Positions 1 to 10,250 of a stretch of 64,000 nt of DNA are shown here, in pieces. Source of the DNA: Thermogymnomonas acidicola JCM 13583 (GTDB lineage Archaea > Thermoplasmatota > Thermoplasmata > Thermoplasmatales > Thermoplasmataceae). The notes under the pieces are model-generated. The model made no database searches and was not told where the DNA came from. It saw only the letters and a program-made list of their open reading frames with translations. Numbering within the stretch: position 1 is the first letter of the stretch; each line of letters begins with the position of its first letter. The DNA is taken from contig NZ_BBCP01000001.1 of assembly GCF_001316105.1 (NCBI RefSeq), positions 186,001 to 250,000 of the forward strand, given 5' to 3'. The translations under genes and the position numbers were made by a program.

Positions 1-2
1 AC

Positions 3-304
3 GAGATAGAGGGGGGGTACTTCGAGGAACTTGGCGGCGTCTCCACCAAGGCGGTCTTCCAGTGGGACCCCACCACGGACCAGCATATCTTCAGGGGGGG
101 ATGAACAACTCCTACATCCTGGAGAAGAGGATTGCGGCCACAGCCGGAATGCCGGACCCGAAGATGATCTACGAGGAGCTCTTCAAGAGGGCCAGGATAA
201 TAAATGCCATGGCCAAGGCAGGCATAACCTCTTACTTCCAGGTTTTCGAGATGATCAAGACGTTCTACCTCAAGGGAGAGAGCGCTCTCCCGCTGTTCGG
301 GTGA
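3..304 (+). CDS. Secretion ATPase of type IV pilus/archaellum type, C-terminal end (partial)
   Basis: This is the C-terminal hundred residues of a GspE/FlaI-superfamily ATPase, the cytoplasmic hexameric motor that drives assembly of archaeal type IV pilus-like filaments. The visible part reads FQWDPTTDQHIF, then NNSYILEKRIA, then a helical tail ending ALPLFG, which matches the C-terminal domain of FlaI/TadA-like ATPases. The Walker motifs lie upstream of the window. Reading frame changes at the G7 tract at 94-100; five G would restore one frame. The stop lies 6 nt before the TadC/FlaJ-like gene, the usual motor-platform order. No pilin or archaellin gene is in view, so which filament it serves is unknown. 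Confidence 0.75.
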   Translation, partial: DRGGVLRGTWRRLHQGGLPVGPHHGPAYLQGGMNNSYILEKRIAATAGMPDPKMIYEELFKRARIINAMAKAGITSYFQVFEMIKTFYLKGESALPLFG

Positions 305-310
305 TGATGC

Positions 311-1983
311 TTGATTGAGGCAAAGAGGCTCAGGCTGTTCCAGGGCATCGAGTTCGGCAGGCGTGACGTGATCCTGATTCTCTCCTCTTTCCTGGTCTTT
401 GGGATATTCATGCCCCCCCTGTACTTTGAGACGGGCAGGTACGCCTACGTGGCGGTCGCTGGTGCTGGTGGGGGGGCCTCTGCCCTTTTCCTGATACTCA
501 GGCCGGTCATAGCGAGGGACGAGAGGAGGACAAACATAAACTCGAACATACCCCTGTTCATCACAGCCTTCGCAACCCTCTCAACGTCCGATGCAAACAG
601 AGTCGACCTCCTAGAGATATTGTCCAGGAAGGACAAGATAGGGTACATAAGGGAGGACCTGGCGAGGCTTGTGAACCTGGTGAAGAGGTGGAAGAGGGGG
701 GGCCTGTCCGAGGCAGCCATGCTCCTCGCTTCCAGGACGCCAAGCGAGGTCTTCGCGGACTTCCTGGCCAGGTTCGGCCATGCCATAGACAGCGGCCAGG
801 ACTTCCAGGAATTCATTTTGAACGAATCGGACACAGTGATGAGTAACTTCGAGACAGCGTACATCTCGGCCCTCTACACCTTCGACCTCTACAAGGACAT
901 GTACGTGTCAATGCTCCTCTCCTTTGCATTCCTCGTGGCCTTCGTCATGATAATGCCCGTGCTTATCCCGATGAACGTCACTGTCGTTTTCGCCCTCAGC
1001 TTCCTGGCCATAATCCTGGGGGGGGAAGCCGTATTGATGTACGGCATAAAGATAGTGCTCCCAAATGACCCCATATGGCACGACACCGGCCTCAGGACAG
1101 AGGTACAGGATCACATGAGGAGGATCCTGATGATGGCAGGGGCAGCCTGTGTGGCCATACTGGCGGTGCTCTTTGCCACAAGGCTGGTCTACAGGATACC
1201 ATTTTACTTCTCTGTAGCAATGGTCATCACCCGCTGGCCTGGCCCGGCATGGTTGGCTCGAGGTACGAGAGGGAGATAGCGAAGAAGGACGAGATGTTCG
1301 GCAGCTTCATAAGGTCGCTCTCCGGCTCTGCTGCAGCCAGGGGGGGAACATGGTCATAGATGCCCTCAAATCTATAGTGATGCACGACTTCGGCACGCTG
1401 ACCAGGGACGTCAGGAACCTGTACAAGAGGCTCAGGTACAGGATAAACCCGGTGCAGGCCTGGCGCGCATTCTCCGCGGACACAGGCTCGCACCTGATAG
1501 AGGTCTTCTCGGAATCATATGTGGAGAGCGTTGAGCTGGGCGCAGACGCTGGGAAGTCGGGCAACATAGTTGCAAACAACTTCGACAGGGTTGTGAGGCT
1601 CAGGAAGAGGAGGCACTCCTCGGTCACGAGCTTTGTGGGCGTGATCTACGGGATAACCGGGGGGGGCCTGGCCTTCTCCCTTGCCATATCCTACGGTGTC
1701 CTGGAGATCATAAACCAGGTCTTCAGGACATTCCCCCCCATCGGAGATATCTGACTTCGGCATATTCATAGGCCAGCCCACAGCAGCACTGCTCACCATC
1801 CAGGTCTTCCTGATGGCAATGCTCATAGTCCACTCGTTCATAGCAGGCATAGCCCTGAAGGTGTCTGATGGTGGGAAGATGATACACGGCCTCCACCACG
1901 GGGTCTTCATGACCTGGATGATATCGTTCATAGTCTACGGCACCCTGATAATAACGAGGCTGATCCTAGGCACCGGGATTTAG
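311..1983 (+). CDS. TadC/FlaJ-like secretion system membrane platform protein
   Basis: About 557 residues when reconstructed. Two T2SSF-type helical domains are visible (residues about 80-200 and 330-470), each followed by hydrophobic helices; the last segment, with VFLMAMLIVHSFIAG, is a C-terminal membrane pair. In archaeal pili this protein forms the inner-membrane platform that couples the ATPase to pilin assembly. The start is TTG at 311, directly after the ATPase stop. The frame breaks near 1230 (a C appears missing from a run of four), at the G7 tract 1340-1346, and at the C7 tract 1733-1739, after which the product continues to the stop at 1981-1983. It is assigned by architecture and by the adjacent ATPase. 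Confidence 0.75.
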
Positions 1984-2075
1984 GCCACTAGGCCATTGGG
2001 TGGCTCTCAGTCAGTGCTCGGAAGCCACTGCTGCTCTCTGGGGGGGACCTTAAGGCACCACTCCATGCCTAAAGG

Positions 2076-2086
2076 TAATATATTTA
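2076..2086 (+). promoter_or_regulatory. TATA box of the TPR-protein gene
   Basis: TAATATATTTA centred 24 nt upstream of the ATG at 2105, in a GC-rich background. The spacing implies a leaderless mRNA starting at or near the ATG, typical for archaea, and separates this gene from the pilus-like genes upstream. Confidence 0.65.
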
Positions 2087-2104
2087 CGGTGAGGTACTGG
2101 AGGG

Positions 2105-5100
2105 ATGTCCGACCCCTCTGAGGGTAATGGCAACACGGATGCATGCTTCAGGCTCCTGGGGGGGCTCTCAGGTCAAGGGGGGGGCTTCTGGACAGCGAGG
2201 CAGAGAGGAGACTGGGGGGGAGATCTGCTCTTCCGGTGGGGATGCAGGGCGCCTGCTCCGTGAACTGAAGGCCATGAACATTTACGATGTTGAGGCCGGC
2301 AGGATCCTCGCCGATGGGGGGGACCAGGGCGGGGGGGCAGCCAGGCCATATCTCTTCATATCTGCCCTTAGGTCTGGGAACGCCGAACTCGCGTCCTCAG
2401 TTCTGAGGGAACACCCAGAGGTGCTAGAGGACCCGGATGCAGAGAAGGAGGCCGCTGAGCACGCCGGGCAGATCCCGGACCTCAGGAGGGTTCTGGTCAT
2501 AGCCCTGGCCCGTGGGATGTATCCGGTCATCTTCATCGAGGGTGCCTTATGTCCATGGACAGAGAGACGGTGAACGCACTGATCTCGGAGCTCTCTGCCA
2601 GGGGGGGCCTGGACAGGCAGGCGGAGTATGTGATGCACCTAGCCGTTGGCCAGGGGAAATACTGGATCCTGGACAAATACCTGGAGAGGCTGGCGTCACA
2701 GGCCGGATCAACGACATCACCATGACACTGTCAAGGGTCGACATCAGCAGGCTCGTGGACGGCGAGATGGCACTGAGGGCTGCGGAGCTGATGCACAGGT
2801 ACGGACTGAACGACAGGGCACTAAAGGCACTTGCCATGGCTGGCAGGTCTCCGGGAGAAACCGTGCTCCGGGCAAGGATACTGTCTGCCCTTGGCCAGGG
2901 CCAGGAGGCACTGCAGGTGCTGAGGGAGGTGGTGCAGTCACAGGAAACAGATGACGAGACCAGGAGGCTTTACGCATCCCTCTCTCTGACAGCCGGCAAG
3001 CCGGAGGAAGCGTACAGGTGCCTGAACACCATAATATCGGGGGGGGAAGGGCCACAGAGGAAGACTTCATAATGGCTATACAGGCGTGCAAGAGGATAGC
3101 AGACTACGGTTCATGCCTCTCCATAATAAACAGGGCCATCGAGAGGTACGGGCAGAAGGTCAGCTTCCTACGGGAGAGGCTGGAGATAGATAAGACACTG
3201 GGGGAGGACTGCAGAGGCGCTCTCTGTGGCCCAGCAGATCCTGGAGCAAGACCCCCCCTCAGACAGCGGTGCCCTGGAATTCGCGGTGAGTGTCCTGTAC
3301 TCCAATGGTGAGTACAGCAAGGTGATGGAGACCATCAGGAGGTCAGGCGAAGCTGCACTTCGAAAGCTCGGGAACTACTACCTGGCCTCCCTCATCAGGT
3401 CAGGCAGGGCAACTGAGGTCTATCCGGACAGCCTGAGAAGGAGTTCATAACCGACCCCCCCCTGTGCATGGACGCCATATTCTTCTCTGTCCGGGATGAG
3501 GAGTCTGTGGGCCACCTCCTGTCGCTCCTCAAGGGAATAAGGTCTGAGAGGAGGGAACTGGTGAAGAAGGTACTCGATGCACTGAGGGGGGGGAGGTGGC
3601 GCTGAAGGGTGGCGTGGAGGCTTACTCACATTACGGCTCTGAGGCGCTCGTCTGGCTCTCCATAGAGTCCACGGATGCGTTCAGGTCAGGGAAGCTGCCA
3701 GCCGGTGCAAGGGAGCAACTGGGAAACAGGTACAGGAGGATCCAGGCACTCTTGGAGAACCTCTCATCCATACAGTCCATGGGCGAAGGCCACGACTTGG
3801 CGGACACCCGGGAGTTTATGTACCCCCGTATCCAGGTTCGCCATAAGGCAGGGCAGGTGGGACCTGGCGCTGGGCATACTGGAGAGGGAGCCAGAGAAGA
3901 ACTACTCCGACCCCCTGGTACATGGCCGTGGTGGCTAGGGCGCTCATGCTCAAGGGTGACCTAGATGGATCGGATAAGGTCAACAGGAAGTCGATGGAGA
4001 GGCTGGGGGGGACCGTCTACTCGCACGAGACGCAGATAGGCATAGCGGTGGCCTGGGAAAGCCCAGGGAGGTCATCGCAGCAGTAAGGGCAGCATCAGAG
4101 CGCGGGTTCCTCGCGCACGTGGACTGGTCTGTGCTCCACAGGGCCTGCCTCAGGATGGAGGGGGGGCTCGCCGGGGGGGATGTGCTTGCGGAGGCGGAGA
4201 AGGCAGGGGGGGTGAAGAACATCTGGGTTGAGAGGATAAGGAGGGACTGCACGGACGCCGGGGGGGCGAGCGTGGTATGCAGGCTGGCACTGGGCGTTCT
4301 GAGGGATGCCGAAACAGTATCTGAGGACGTCAGGGCTGCATGCAGGGCCTGCATGAGTGCCGGTCTGAACACGGAGCTCATGGAGGCCCTCGATGACCTT
4401 GAGCAGAGGCCCCCCCACGACCCTGAGACCAGCCTTGCCCTGGGCGACGCATATTACGCCCTGGGGGGGGACTTCAGGAAGGCACTGCTCAGCTATAGGG
4501 AAGCGATAACGCTCGGTGTGCAGCCTGACAAGATACGCAATTATGCAGACACGCTCATCGAGACAGGGCACCTTGAGGAGCGGATGCCATAATCAGGAAG
4601 ATGGAGGAGCCGGGAATACTGAAGATAAAGATGCTCTACAAGAAGGGGGGGACGTGCCTGGGATACTGCGCGCCCTCCACTCCCTCGGTAAGGTGAGCCC
4701 AGTGGAGCGGGAGTGGCTCCTCTACCTCATCAGGGTCCTGTGGAAGAACCAGGAGGTCAGGTCCGCCCTAATAGATATATACAGGCAGGGCGGGTACTCC
4801 TTCCTGGGCAAGGCCATCGCTCAGAAGTACCTGGAAGAGGGGGGGAACATGAGGGAGGCCATATCGATACTGGAGAACATACAGGGCAATTTCCCCCCCA
4901 GGGATGTGGACAACGCCAGGAGGCTTGCCTCGTGCTATGAGACCGCAGGTGACTCAGGTGCCGCGGTCTCACTGCTCACCAAGACGCTATCGCTCCTGGA
5001 TGAGCCGGCCCAGAGGAGGCAGGTGGGGGGGACGAGCTGGCGAGGCTCCTGTACCAGTCGGGGGAGTACGACCAGCTCATAAAGATGTTCTCCAGGGACG

Positions 5101-5707
5101 CTGAACTGCAGGACCCGGTTGTCCTGGGCTACCTGGTGAGGTCGCACCTGAGGAGGGGTGACTTCCAGAGGGCCAGGGCTTTGATAGAGAGGAACAGGGA
5201 TGCGCTGGGTCCTGAGGCCTGCAGCCTCCTTGAGAGGGAGATCAGGGCGGAGGAGTCCAGGGTGAACCTCCTCGGAGATGTGACGGAGATAATGAAGGCT
5301 GAGGCAAAGCTGGGCAGGAGGATGGGTGAGGCAGAGGCGCAGAAGAGGCTGGGCCTCAGCCAGGAGCGCGTCTCCAGGGCCTACGAGTTCCTGTACCCCA
5401 GGGACCCGCACCCCAGGTACGGCAGGGATGTGCTTGAGAGGGTCAGTGCAGACATCATCCCCAGGATACTGAAGGCGTACCGTGGGGGGGTGACCTCAAG
5501 GGACCTGGAGATATACATGGTCTTCAGGGCCATGGGCTTCAGGGAGCCAGAACTGGCCAGGGACCTTTACTATTACATAAAGCAGGTTGCGGGCTCCGCT
5601 GCAGCAGGCCAGGACCGCTCCACCTCTCGGCGCAGCTGGGAGTTGGGATCTCCGAGGCCGCGTCAGTTAGCACTCAGGTACAGAGAGGGGGGGGAAGGGG
5701 GGGCTGA
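2105..5707 (+). CDS. Giant TPR-like repeat protein (frameshift-riddled)
   Basis: A single long gene of roughly 1200 residues can be followed across at least ten frame changes. Each readable block is helical and TPR-like: paired amphipathic helices with A, L, G and Y at TPR positions, for example LALGDAYYALGG and AISILENIQGNFP. The block from about 5085 to 5600 is intact and ends in a helical region without repeats. There is no signal peptide or membrane helix, so it is probably a cytoplasmic scaffold. The start at 2105 is set by the TATA box. The corrected frame ends in a TGATG overlap with the downstream protease gene, suggesting coupled translation. Breaks occur at G/C tracts, for example near 3040, 3455, 3595, 4010 and 5690. 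Function is unknown. Confidence 0.6.
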
Positions 5708-6309
5708 TGTATTACAGCTACAGGTACAGCAGGGAGCGCCAGGACATCATAGTAGCGGTGCTGGGACTCACCCTGGCCTTTTTCATCGTGATCGTGAGGT
5801 CATCACGTGTCTTCAGCGCAGCCGTTGCAGCCCTGGCCCTGGGGGAGAGCCTGCTGATCACCCTTACCGCCTTTCTCCTGCACGAGATGTCCCACAGGTA
5901 CTTCGCCAGGAGCTACGGTGGCATCGCTTATTTCAGGCTCTGGCCACTTGGCCTTGTCCTGGCCCTGGTGACATCAGTCATTGGCATCATCTTCGCAGCG
6001 CCCGGAGCGGTGAACATTGGCGGCATATACAGGCGGGACCAGGTGGGCAAGGTGGCACTGGCAGGGCCAGGGGGGGCAAACATTGCCATGTCTGTGGTGT
6101 TCCTGATGGCTTACCTGCTCGCCGGACACGCTGGTATCGTATCACCTATCCTGCAGGAACTTTCGGAGCTGAATGCGTGGTTCGCACTGTTCAACATGAT
6201 ACCGGTACCCCCGCTCGACGGCCAGAAGGTGCTCTCATGGGACATAAGGGCCTTCGGGGGGGCCACCCTTGCGATCGCCCTCATCCTGTTCCTGATCTTG
6301 ATCGTCTGA
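5707..6309 (+). CDS. Site-2-protease-like membrane metalloprotease (M50)
   Basis: A 200-residue integral membrane protein of the M50 family, which cuts substrates within the membrane. The zinc motif HEMSH is at about residues 59-63 on a hydrophobic helix, and the second motif, NMIPVPPLDG, is at about residues 163-172, supplying the third metal ligand (Asp). About five membrane segments are visible, and it is short because it lacks PDZ or CBS domains. Translation overlaps the stop of the TPR-protein gene (TGATG), so the two may act together. The gene is read without a break. A second M50 homologue at 50.4-52.1 kb lacks the catalytic motif. The substrate is unknown. Confidence 0.8.
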   Translation: MYYSYRYSRERQDIIVAVLGLTLAFFIVIVRSSRVFSAAVAALALGESLLITLTAFLLHEMSHRYFARSYGGIAYFRLWPLGLVLALVTSVIGIIFAAPGAVNIGGIYRRDQVGKVALAGPGGANIAMSVVFLMAYLLAGHAGIVSPILQELSELNAWFALFNMIPVPPLDGQKVLSWDIRAFGGATLAIALILFLILIV

Positions 6310-6588
6310 CCGGAAATATCTGGTCCAGGACTGATCCGTCAACCTTAAGGAAGAGGACTTCGCTTGATCCCACGGTGAGCCTCATCTCCACTCTGGCCTC
6401 AGCAGCCTTCCTCCCCCCCACTCAAGCCTCACGGTCCTGGAGGTGTTCACCGCCCTGACATTGGATGGGGATGCGGGCAGGGAAACCATGAAATAGCCGT
6501 CCCTCCTTGAGACCGGAAATGCTGCTTCCGCACTCAGTTCAATGGCTCCCTCGTCCGAGAGCGCAACGTATTTCACCCTTGCGGACAC
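6281..6588 (-). CDS. Small hypothetical protein, frameshifted
   Basis: A roughly 100-residue reading frame starts at GTG 6588, about 27 nt from a TATA-like sequence at 6611-6620, so a leaderless start fits. The N-terminal 55 residues read without interruption. A frame change at the tract near 6412-6419 (C7 on the plus strand) joins a second beta-rich block that ends at 6281, overlapping the end of the protease gene on the opposite strand. I do not recognise a family. KEOPS subunit Pcc1 was considered because of its size and beta-alpha character, but its conserved motifs are absent. The second half depends on the frame correction. Confidence 0.4.
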
Positions 6589-6610
6589 GGGCCCGCCATT
6601 TGAGGTAGGG

Positions 6611-6620
6611 TTAAATATTT
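6611..6620. promoter_or_regulatory. Shared TATA-like element between divergent genes
   Basis: TTAAATATTT contains the self-complementary core AAATATTT and lies between two divergent genes: 27 nt from the minus-strand GTG at 6588 and about 38 nt from the plus-strand ATG at 6653. It could serve both directions; only its position and sequence support this. Confidence 0.45.
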
Positions 6621-6652
6621 TTCATCAATATGAGGGGGAGAGGAAGAAGGCA

Positions 6653-6820
6653 ATGAAGTTCAAGGAAAACTGTTCATCATGCGGTGTTGGACTCATAGAG
6701 GTCGGTTACTCCGTGTTCCCGTGTCCCAACTGCGGCGAGGAGCTCATAGGCAGGTGCAAGGAGTGCAGGGAACACTCCACGCAGTACGTTTGCCCGTCCT
6801 GTGGCTTCGTTGGTCCGTGA
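6653..6820 (+). CDS. Small zinc-ribbon protein (HVO_2753-like)
   Basis: A 55-residue protein with four CxxC knuckles (CSSC, CPNC, CKEC, CPSC), enough to bind two zinc ions. This is the pattern of the small archaeal double zinc-finger family represented by HVO_2753, which commonly precedes the aEF-1beta gene, as here. A purine-rich stretch (GGGGGAGAGGAAGAAGG) lies just upstream of the ATG at 6653. Its stop is followed one base later by the GTG of aEF-1beta. The family is thought to act in RNA or protein binding; nothing in the sequence defines a partner. Confidence 0.8.
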   Translation: MKFKENCSSCGVGLIEVGYSVFPCPNCGEELIGRCKECREHSTQYVCPSCGFVGP

Positions 6821-6821
6821 G

Positions 6822-7096
6822 GTGGTAGTTCTGGGCGAGGTCCTGGCAACCTTCAAGGTGCTCCCGGAGGACGTGTCCACAGACCTTAAGGGTATTGAGG
6901 AGAGCTCAGGTCTTCACTTAAGGGAGTGTGCGACATAAACAGGATCGAGACTGAGGACATAGGTTTCGGGCTCAGGGCCCTCCGTGTGGAGGTCATTGTG
7001 GACGATTCCGAGGGAAAGATAGACAGTGTAGAGAGGATACTCTCGTCCACAAAGGGCGTTGGGCAGGTGGACAGCGAGGGCGTATCCCTGATATGA
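6822..7096 (+). CDS. Elongation factor 1-beta (aEF-1B)
   Basis: About 90 residues, the usual size of archaeal aEF-1beta, the guanine-nucleotide exchange factor that recharges aEF-1alpha. The sequence shows the expected small alpha-beta sandwich, with VVLGEVLATFKVLPE at the N-terminus and DIGFGLRALRVEVIVDD followed by VERILSSTKGVGQVD at the C-terminus. The start is GTG 6822, immediately after the zinc-ribbon gene. One frame change near 6905 is best explained by loss of one C (AGCTC for AGCCTC), which restores a continuous protein. This conserved neighbourhood supports the call. Confidence 0.8.
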
Positions 7097-7097
7097 T

Positions 7098-8200
7098 ATG
7101 TCCCTCACCTATTATGAGATCGCGGTAATCGCCTTCACATCCCTGGTATTCCTGGGCCTCCTCCTTATAAGCGTCGTCAGGGGGGGCAGGGATGACCACA
7201 GGCCAGGGAATTACAGCCCACACGTCACGGTCATAGTGCCGTGCAGGGGGGGTAAGGACCTAACGCTGGAGAGAAACCTGAGGTCGCTCGTATCCCAGGA
7301 CTACGGGGGGGACTACAGGGTTATTGCCGTTGTGGACTCCCTGGATGACCCGGCTGTTGAGACGATAAGGAGGGTGGGCCTGGAACTCATGGTGTCGGAT
7401 GCCAGGTGCGAGGCCTGCAGCGGGAAGGTCAGGGCAATAGCCACGGTTCTGGAGAGGGTGAGGTCAGAGGTTTATGTGTTCGCTGATTCAGATGCTGAGA
7501 TGCCACCCAACTGGCTCCGGGACCTGGTGGCACCTCTGGGGGACAGTGAAACCGGCCTCTCAACCACTTTCCCCCCCATCTTCTACCCTATGGGCGGCTT
7601 CTGGTCGCATGTGAAGATGGCCTGGGGCCTTGTGGGCATGGGCCTCATGGAATCCAGGATAACGAGGTTCGGATGGGGGCGGTTCACTTGCGTTCAGGTC
7701 CGAGATAATGGGGGCAGAGGGAGCTTGAGTTCTTCAAGTCAGGTGTCTCTGACGATATAGCGATAACGAAGATATGCAAGGCAAAGGGCCTGAAGTTGGC
7801 CTACGTTAAGTCCGCGACCCCCCCCAGGGTGAACTCTGACGACGACTTCTCCACATTCATAGAGTGGTCGAACAGGGAGACGGCCCTATCGATATCTGCG
7901 AGCAGCAAGATATTCACCTACGGCATCACGTTCTACATTTCACACCTTTTCCTGATAGCCATGGCTGCGGTCCTCTCCATCTACATCTCCCCCCCTGCCT
8001 TCGTTATCCTGCTCCTGCCCATTTCGATAACGATAGCGAGGAACTGCCAGAGGGCTGGGAGGAGGGACCCACTGTTCGTACTGTGCAACCTCCTCGTACT
8101 CCCTGTCTATACCTACAACCTCGTCAAGGGCAGGCTGATGAAGGAGATCGTGTGGAGGGGGGGGAGGAAGTACAGGCTCATATCGCCGGACTTCCAGTGA
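7098..8200 (+). CDS. Membrane glycosyltransferase, family 2
   Basis: A protein of about 367 residues with an N-terminal membrane helix, a GT-A catalytic domain and three or four C-terminal membrane helices. The nucleotide-sugar site is marked by VTVIVPCRGG near residue 43 and by the DxD equivalent FADSDAE near residue 130. GVSDDIAITK later in the domain fits the catalytic-base region. It is probably a GT2 enzyme transferring sugars to a lipid or surface glycan from the cytoplasmic face. Two one-base overcalls (G5 near 7676-7680 and GGG near 7724) break the frame in mid-domain. It begins 1 nt after aEF-1beta and precedes a GlmM-type mutase, suggesting a surface-sugar role. Confidence 0.7.
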
Positions 8201-8211
8201 ACCTATCGAAC

Positions 8212-8220
8212 CTATTTATA
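8212..8220 (+). promoter_or_regulatory. TATA box of the phosphohexomutase gene
   Basis: CTATTTATA centred 25 nt upstream of the ATG at 8241. It favours that ATG over the upstream in-frame GTG at 8223 and implies a leaderless transcript. Confidence 0.65.
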
Positions 8221-8240
8221 TCGTGTGCAGATTCAAGGTT

Positions 8241-9624
8241 ATGGAAAGAGGATCTGCACCCAGGCTCTTTGGCACAAACGGCATAAGAGGCGTACCGAAC
8301 AGGGACCTCACGGTGGAGTTCGCGCAGAGCATCGGGAAGAGCATAGGCACGTTCTTCAGGGCACGGGAAGTGGCCATGGGCCGCGACACGAGGCTCTCAG
8401 GCCAAATGATCATGGGTGCAGTCCAGTCTGGCCTGAACTCAACGGGGGGGACAGACACCGTGGACCTGGGCATCCTCCCGACACCAGCCCTGCAGTACTA
8501 CTGCAAGAACACTGGCATGCCCGGCGTCATGATAACGGCCTCACACAACCCGCCGCAGTACAACGGGATAAAGTGCATAGATTCCGACGGCTCTGAACTG
8601 GCCAGGGAGAAGGAGAGGGAGATAGAGGTCATACACCACTCGGGCCAGTTCCACTCCGCAGACTGGAACTCTGTGGGGGGGAGGAACAGGTGGGACAGCA
8701 CGGCGGAGGAACTGTACGTGAGGGGGGGGTGGCGTCCAGGGTATCTGTGGACAGGATCAGGGCCTCTGCCTTCAGGGTGGCGCTGGACACGGGCAACGGT
8801 GCATCTTATAGGACGAGCCCTGAACTACTGTCCAGGTACGGGGGGGCATCGGTCACGACCCTGAACTCCAACCCTGATGGCCTCTTCACGGCCAGGCCCT
8901 CGGAGCCAGTGGAGGCCAACCTGAAGGCCCTCATAAGCACCGTAAGGTCAGGCGGGTATGACCTCGGTGTGGCACATGACGGTGACGCTGACAGGTGCGT
9001 CTTCGTGGACGAGAGGGGGGGGCAGTTCGTTGATGGCGACAGGTCACTTGCCCTCATCGTCAGGCACACAGCCAGGAACGGAGACGTCGTTGTGACGCCG
9101 GTCAGCACCTCTGATGCCATAGAGGAGGTCTGCTCCGAGGTGGGGGGGCCAGGGTTGTGAGGACGGTAGTTGGCGCTCCCGTGGTAATCAGGACGATGAT
9201 CGAGACAGGTGCAAGGGTTGGTGGCGAGGAGAACGGTGGCGTCATATTCGGGCCGCACCAGTACTGCCGGGACGGTGCGATGACAATGTCGCTCGTCCTG
9301 GACCTGATGGCGCGCACCGGCAGGAAGCTGTCCGAGCTCCTGAAGGAGGTACCGGAGTACCACATGTTCAAGGCATCGGTCGAGAGGAAGAAGCCATGGG
9401 AGGAGGTCCTGCCACTGGTCCTGAAGTACGCAGAGGGCAGGAAGGTGGACAGGACAGACGGGGGGGTGAAGGTTTTCCACGAGAACGGCTGGGTGCTGCT
9501 GAGGCCCTCTGGCACGGAGGCCATAATAAGGATCTACGCGCAGTCCAGGGACAGGGGGGGATACGCCAGGGAGCTCGGGGGGGAAGAATACAGGGAGTTC
9601 CTGGAGGGTGCACAGCTGCGCTAG
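8241..9624 (+). CDS. glmM: Phosphoglucosamine mutase / phosphomannomutase family enzyme
   Basis: About 460 residues, the full length for the alpha-D-phosphohexomutase family. It interconverts 6-phospho and 1-phospho sugars, feeding UDP-GlcNAc or GDP-mannose synthesis. All four signatures are present: RLFGTNGIRG at the N-terminus, the phosphoserine loop ITASHNPPQYNGIK, the metal loop DGDADRC, and the phosphate-binding loop RPSGTEAIIRIY. GGEENGG is the sugar-binding loop. The archaeal enzymes closest in motif are GlmM-like, so that is the preferred symbol; mannose specificity cannot be excluded. The frame changes at tracts near 8677, 8725 and 9145. It converges with the CDP-alcohol transferase gene, overlapping it by 3 bp. 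Confidence 0.85.
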
Positions 9625-10226
9625 CCCAGCGACCTCCAGGCATCTGAGAACCTCTTGACCGCTGTGTAGTTCCCGAGCACGCCGAATGCCAGGAGGAGGA
9701 CTGTGACGGGCGTTATCTGGAAGTACCAGGCATACCGCACCGGGTACACTATCTCAACCACCGTCACCACAATTATTAAGACGAGCCTGTCAGCCCTCCC
9801 CATTATTCCAGAGTAGTTCCTGCCGAGGCCAAGGGCCTGGGACTGGGTGCCATGTAGCTCGTCATCAGGACACCCTCCATCCCGAAGAGCCCGAGGCAAC
9901 GTTGCGAGGTGCTGAAGGCCAGGCCAGCCAGTATGAATATGTCGCTGAACCTGTCTATCACGTGGTCAAGGAGATCCCCTCTCTTCGATGCCACGCCCTT
10001 CATCCTGGCCAGTTTGCCGTCGAGGGCGTCGAACAGGGAGGCCAAGGCCACGGCCACAAGCGAAGCGATGAGGTATGGCCTCAGGGATAGGTAGTAGCAG
10101 GCCCCCGGCAATTCCTGAGAGCGCCAGGGAAGAAACGGTGAGCTGCGATGGGCTGGCGCGGTAGAATGCCCTGGCTATTGGCTCGATGAACCTGTCGGCC
10201 TTCGGTCTGTACGTGTCTAGAGCCAT
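9621..10226 (-). CDS. CDP-alcohol phosphatidyltransferase (archaetidylinositol-phosphate synthase-like)
   Basis: About 200 residues with around six membrane helices. The family signature is complete: FDALDGKLARMKGVASKRG, then DLLDHVIDRFSD, giving D-x2-D-G-x2-A-R-x8-G-x3-D-x3-D, which binds two metals and the CDP group. These enzymes transfer an alcohol phosphate to CDP-archaeol; archaeal members of this size with a lysine after DG are often archaetidylinositol-phosphate synthases. The substrate is inferred only from family. The ATG at 10226 begins MALDTYRPKADRF. Frame changes occur near 10100 (a C5 tract) and 9845. Downstream of UppS and TiaS on the same strand, it may share their transcript. 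Confidence 0.75.
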
Positions 10227-10250
10227 CCGCTAAGGTATCTGTCCCTGTAA

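Noticed and set aside
1-1983. Complete archaellum operon at the left edge
   Set aside because: Only the ATPase end and the platform protein are present; no archaellin, FlaF/G/H or prepilin peptidase is seen, so the specific system is not named.
6281-6588. KEOPS subunit Pcc1
   Set aside because: Size fits loosely, but the conserved Pcc1 helix and RxxxNS-type motif are not found.
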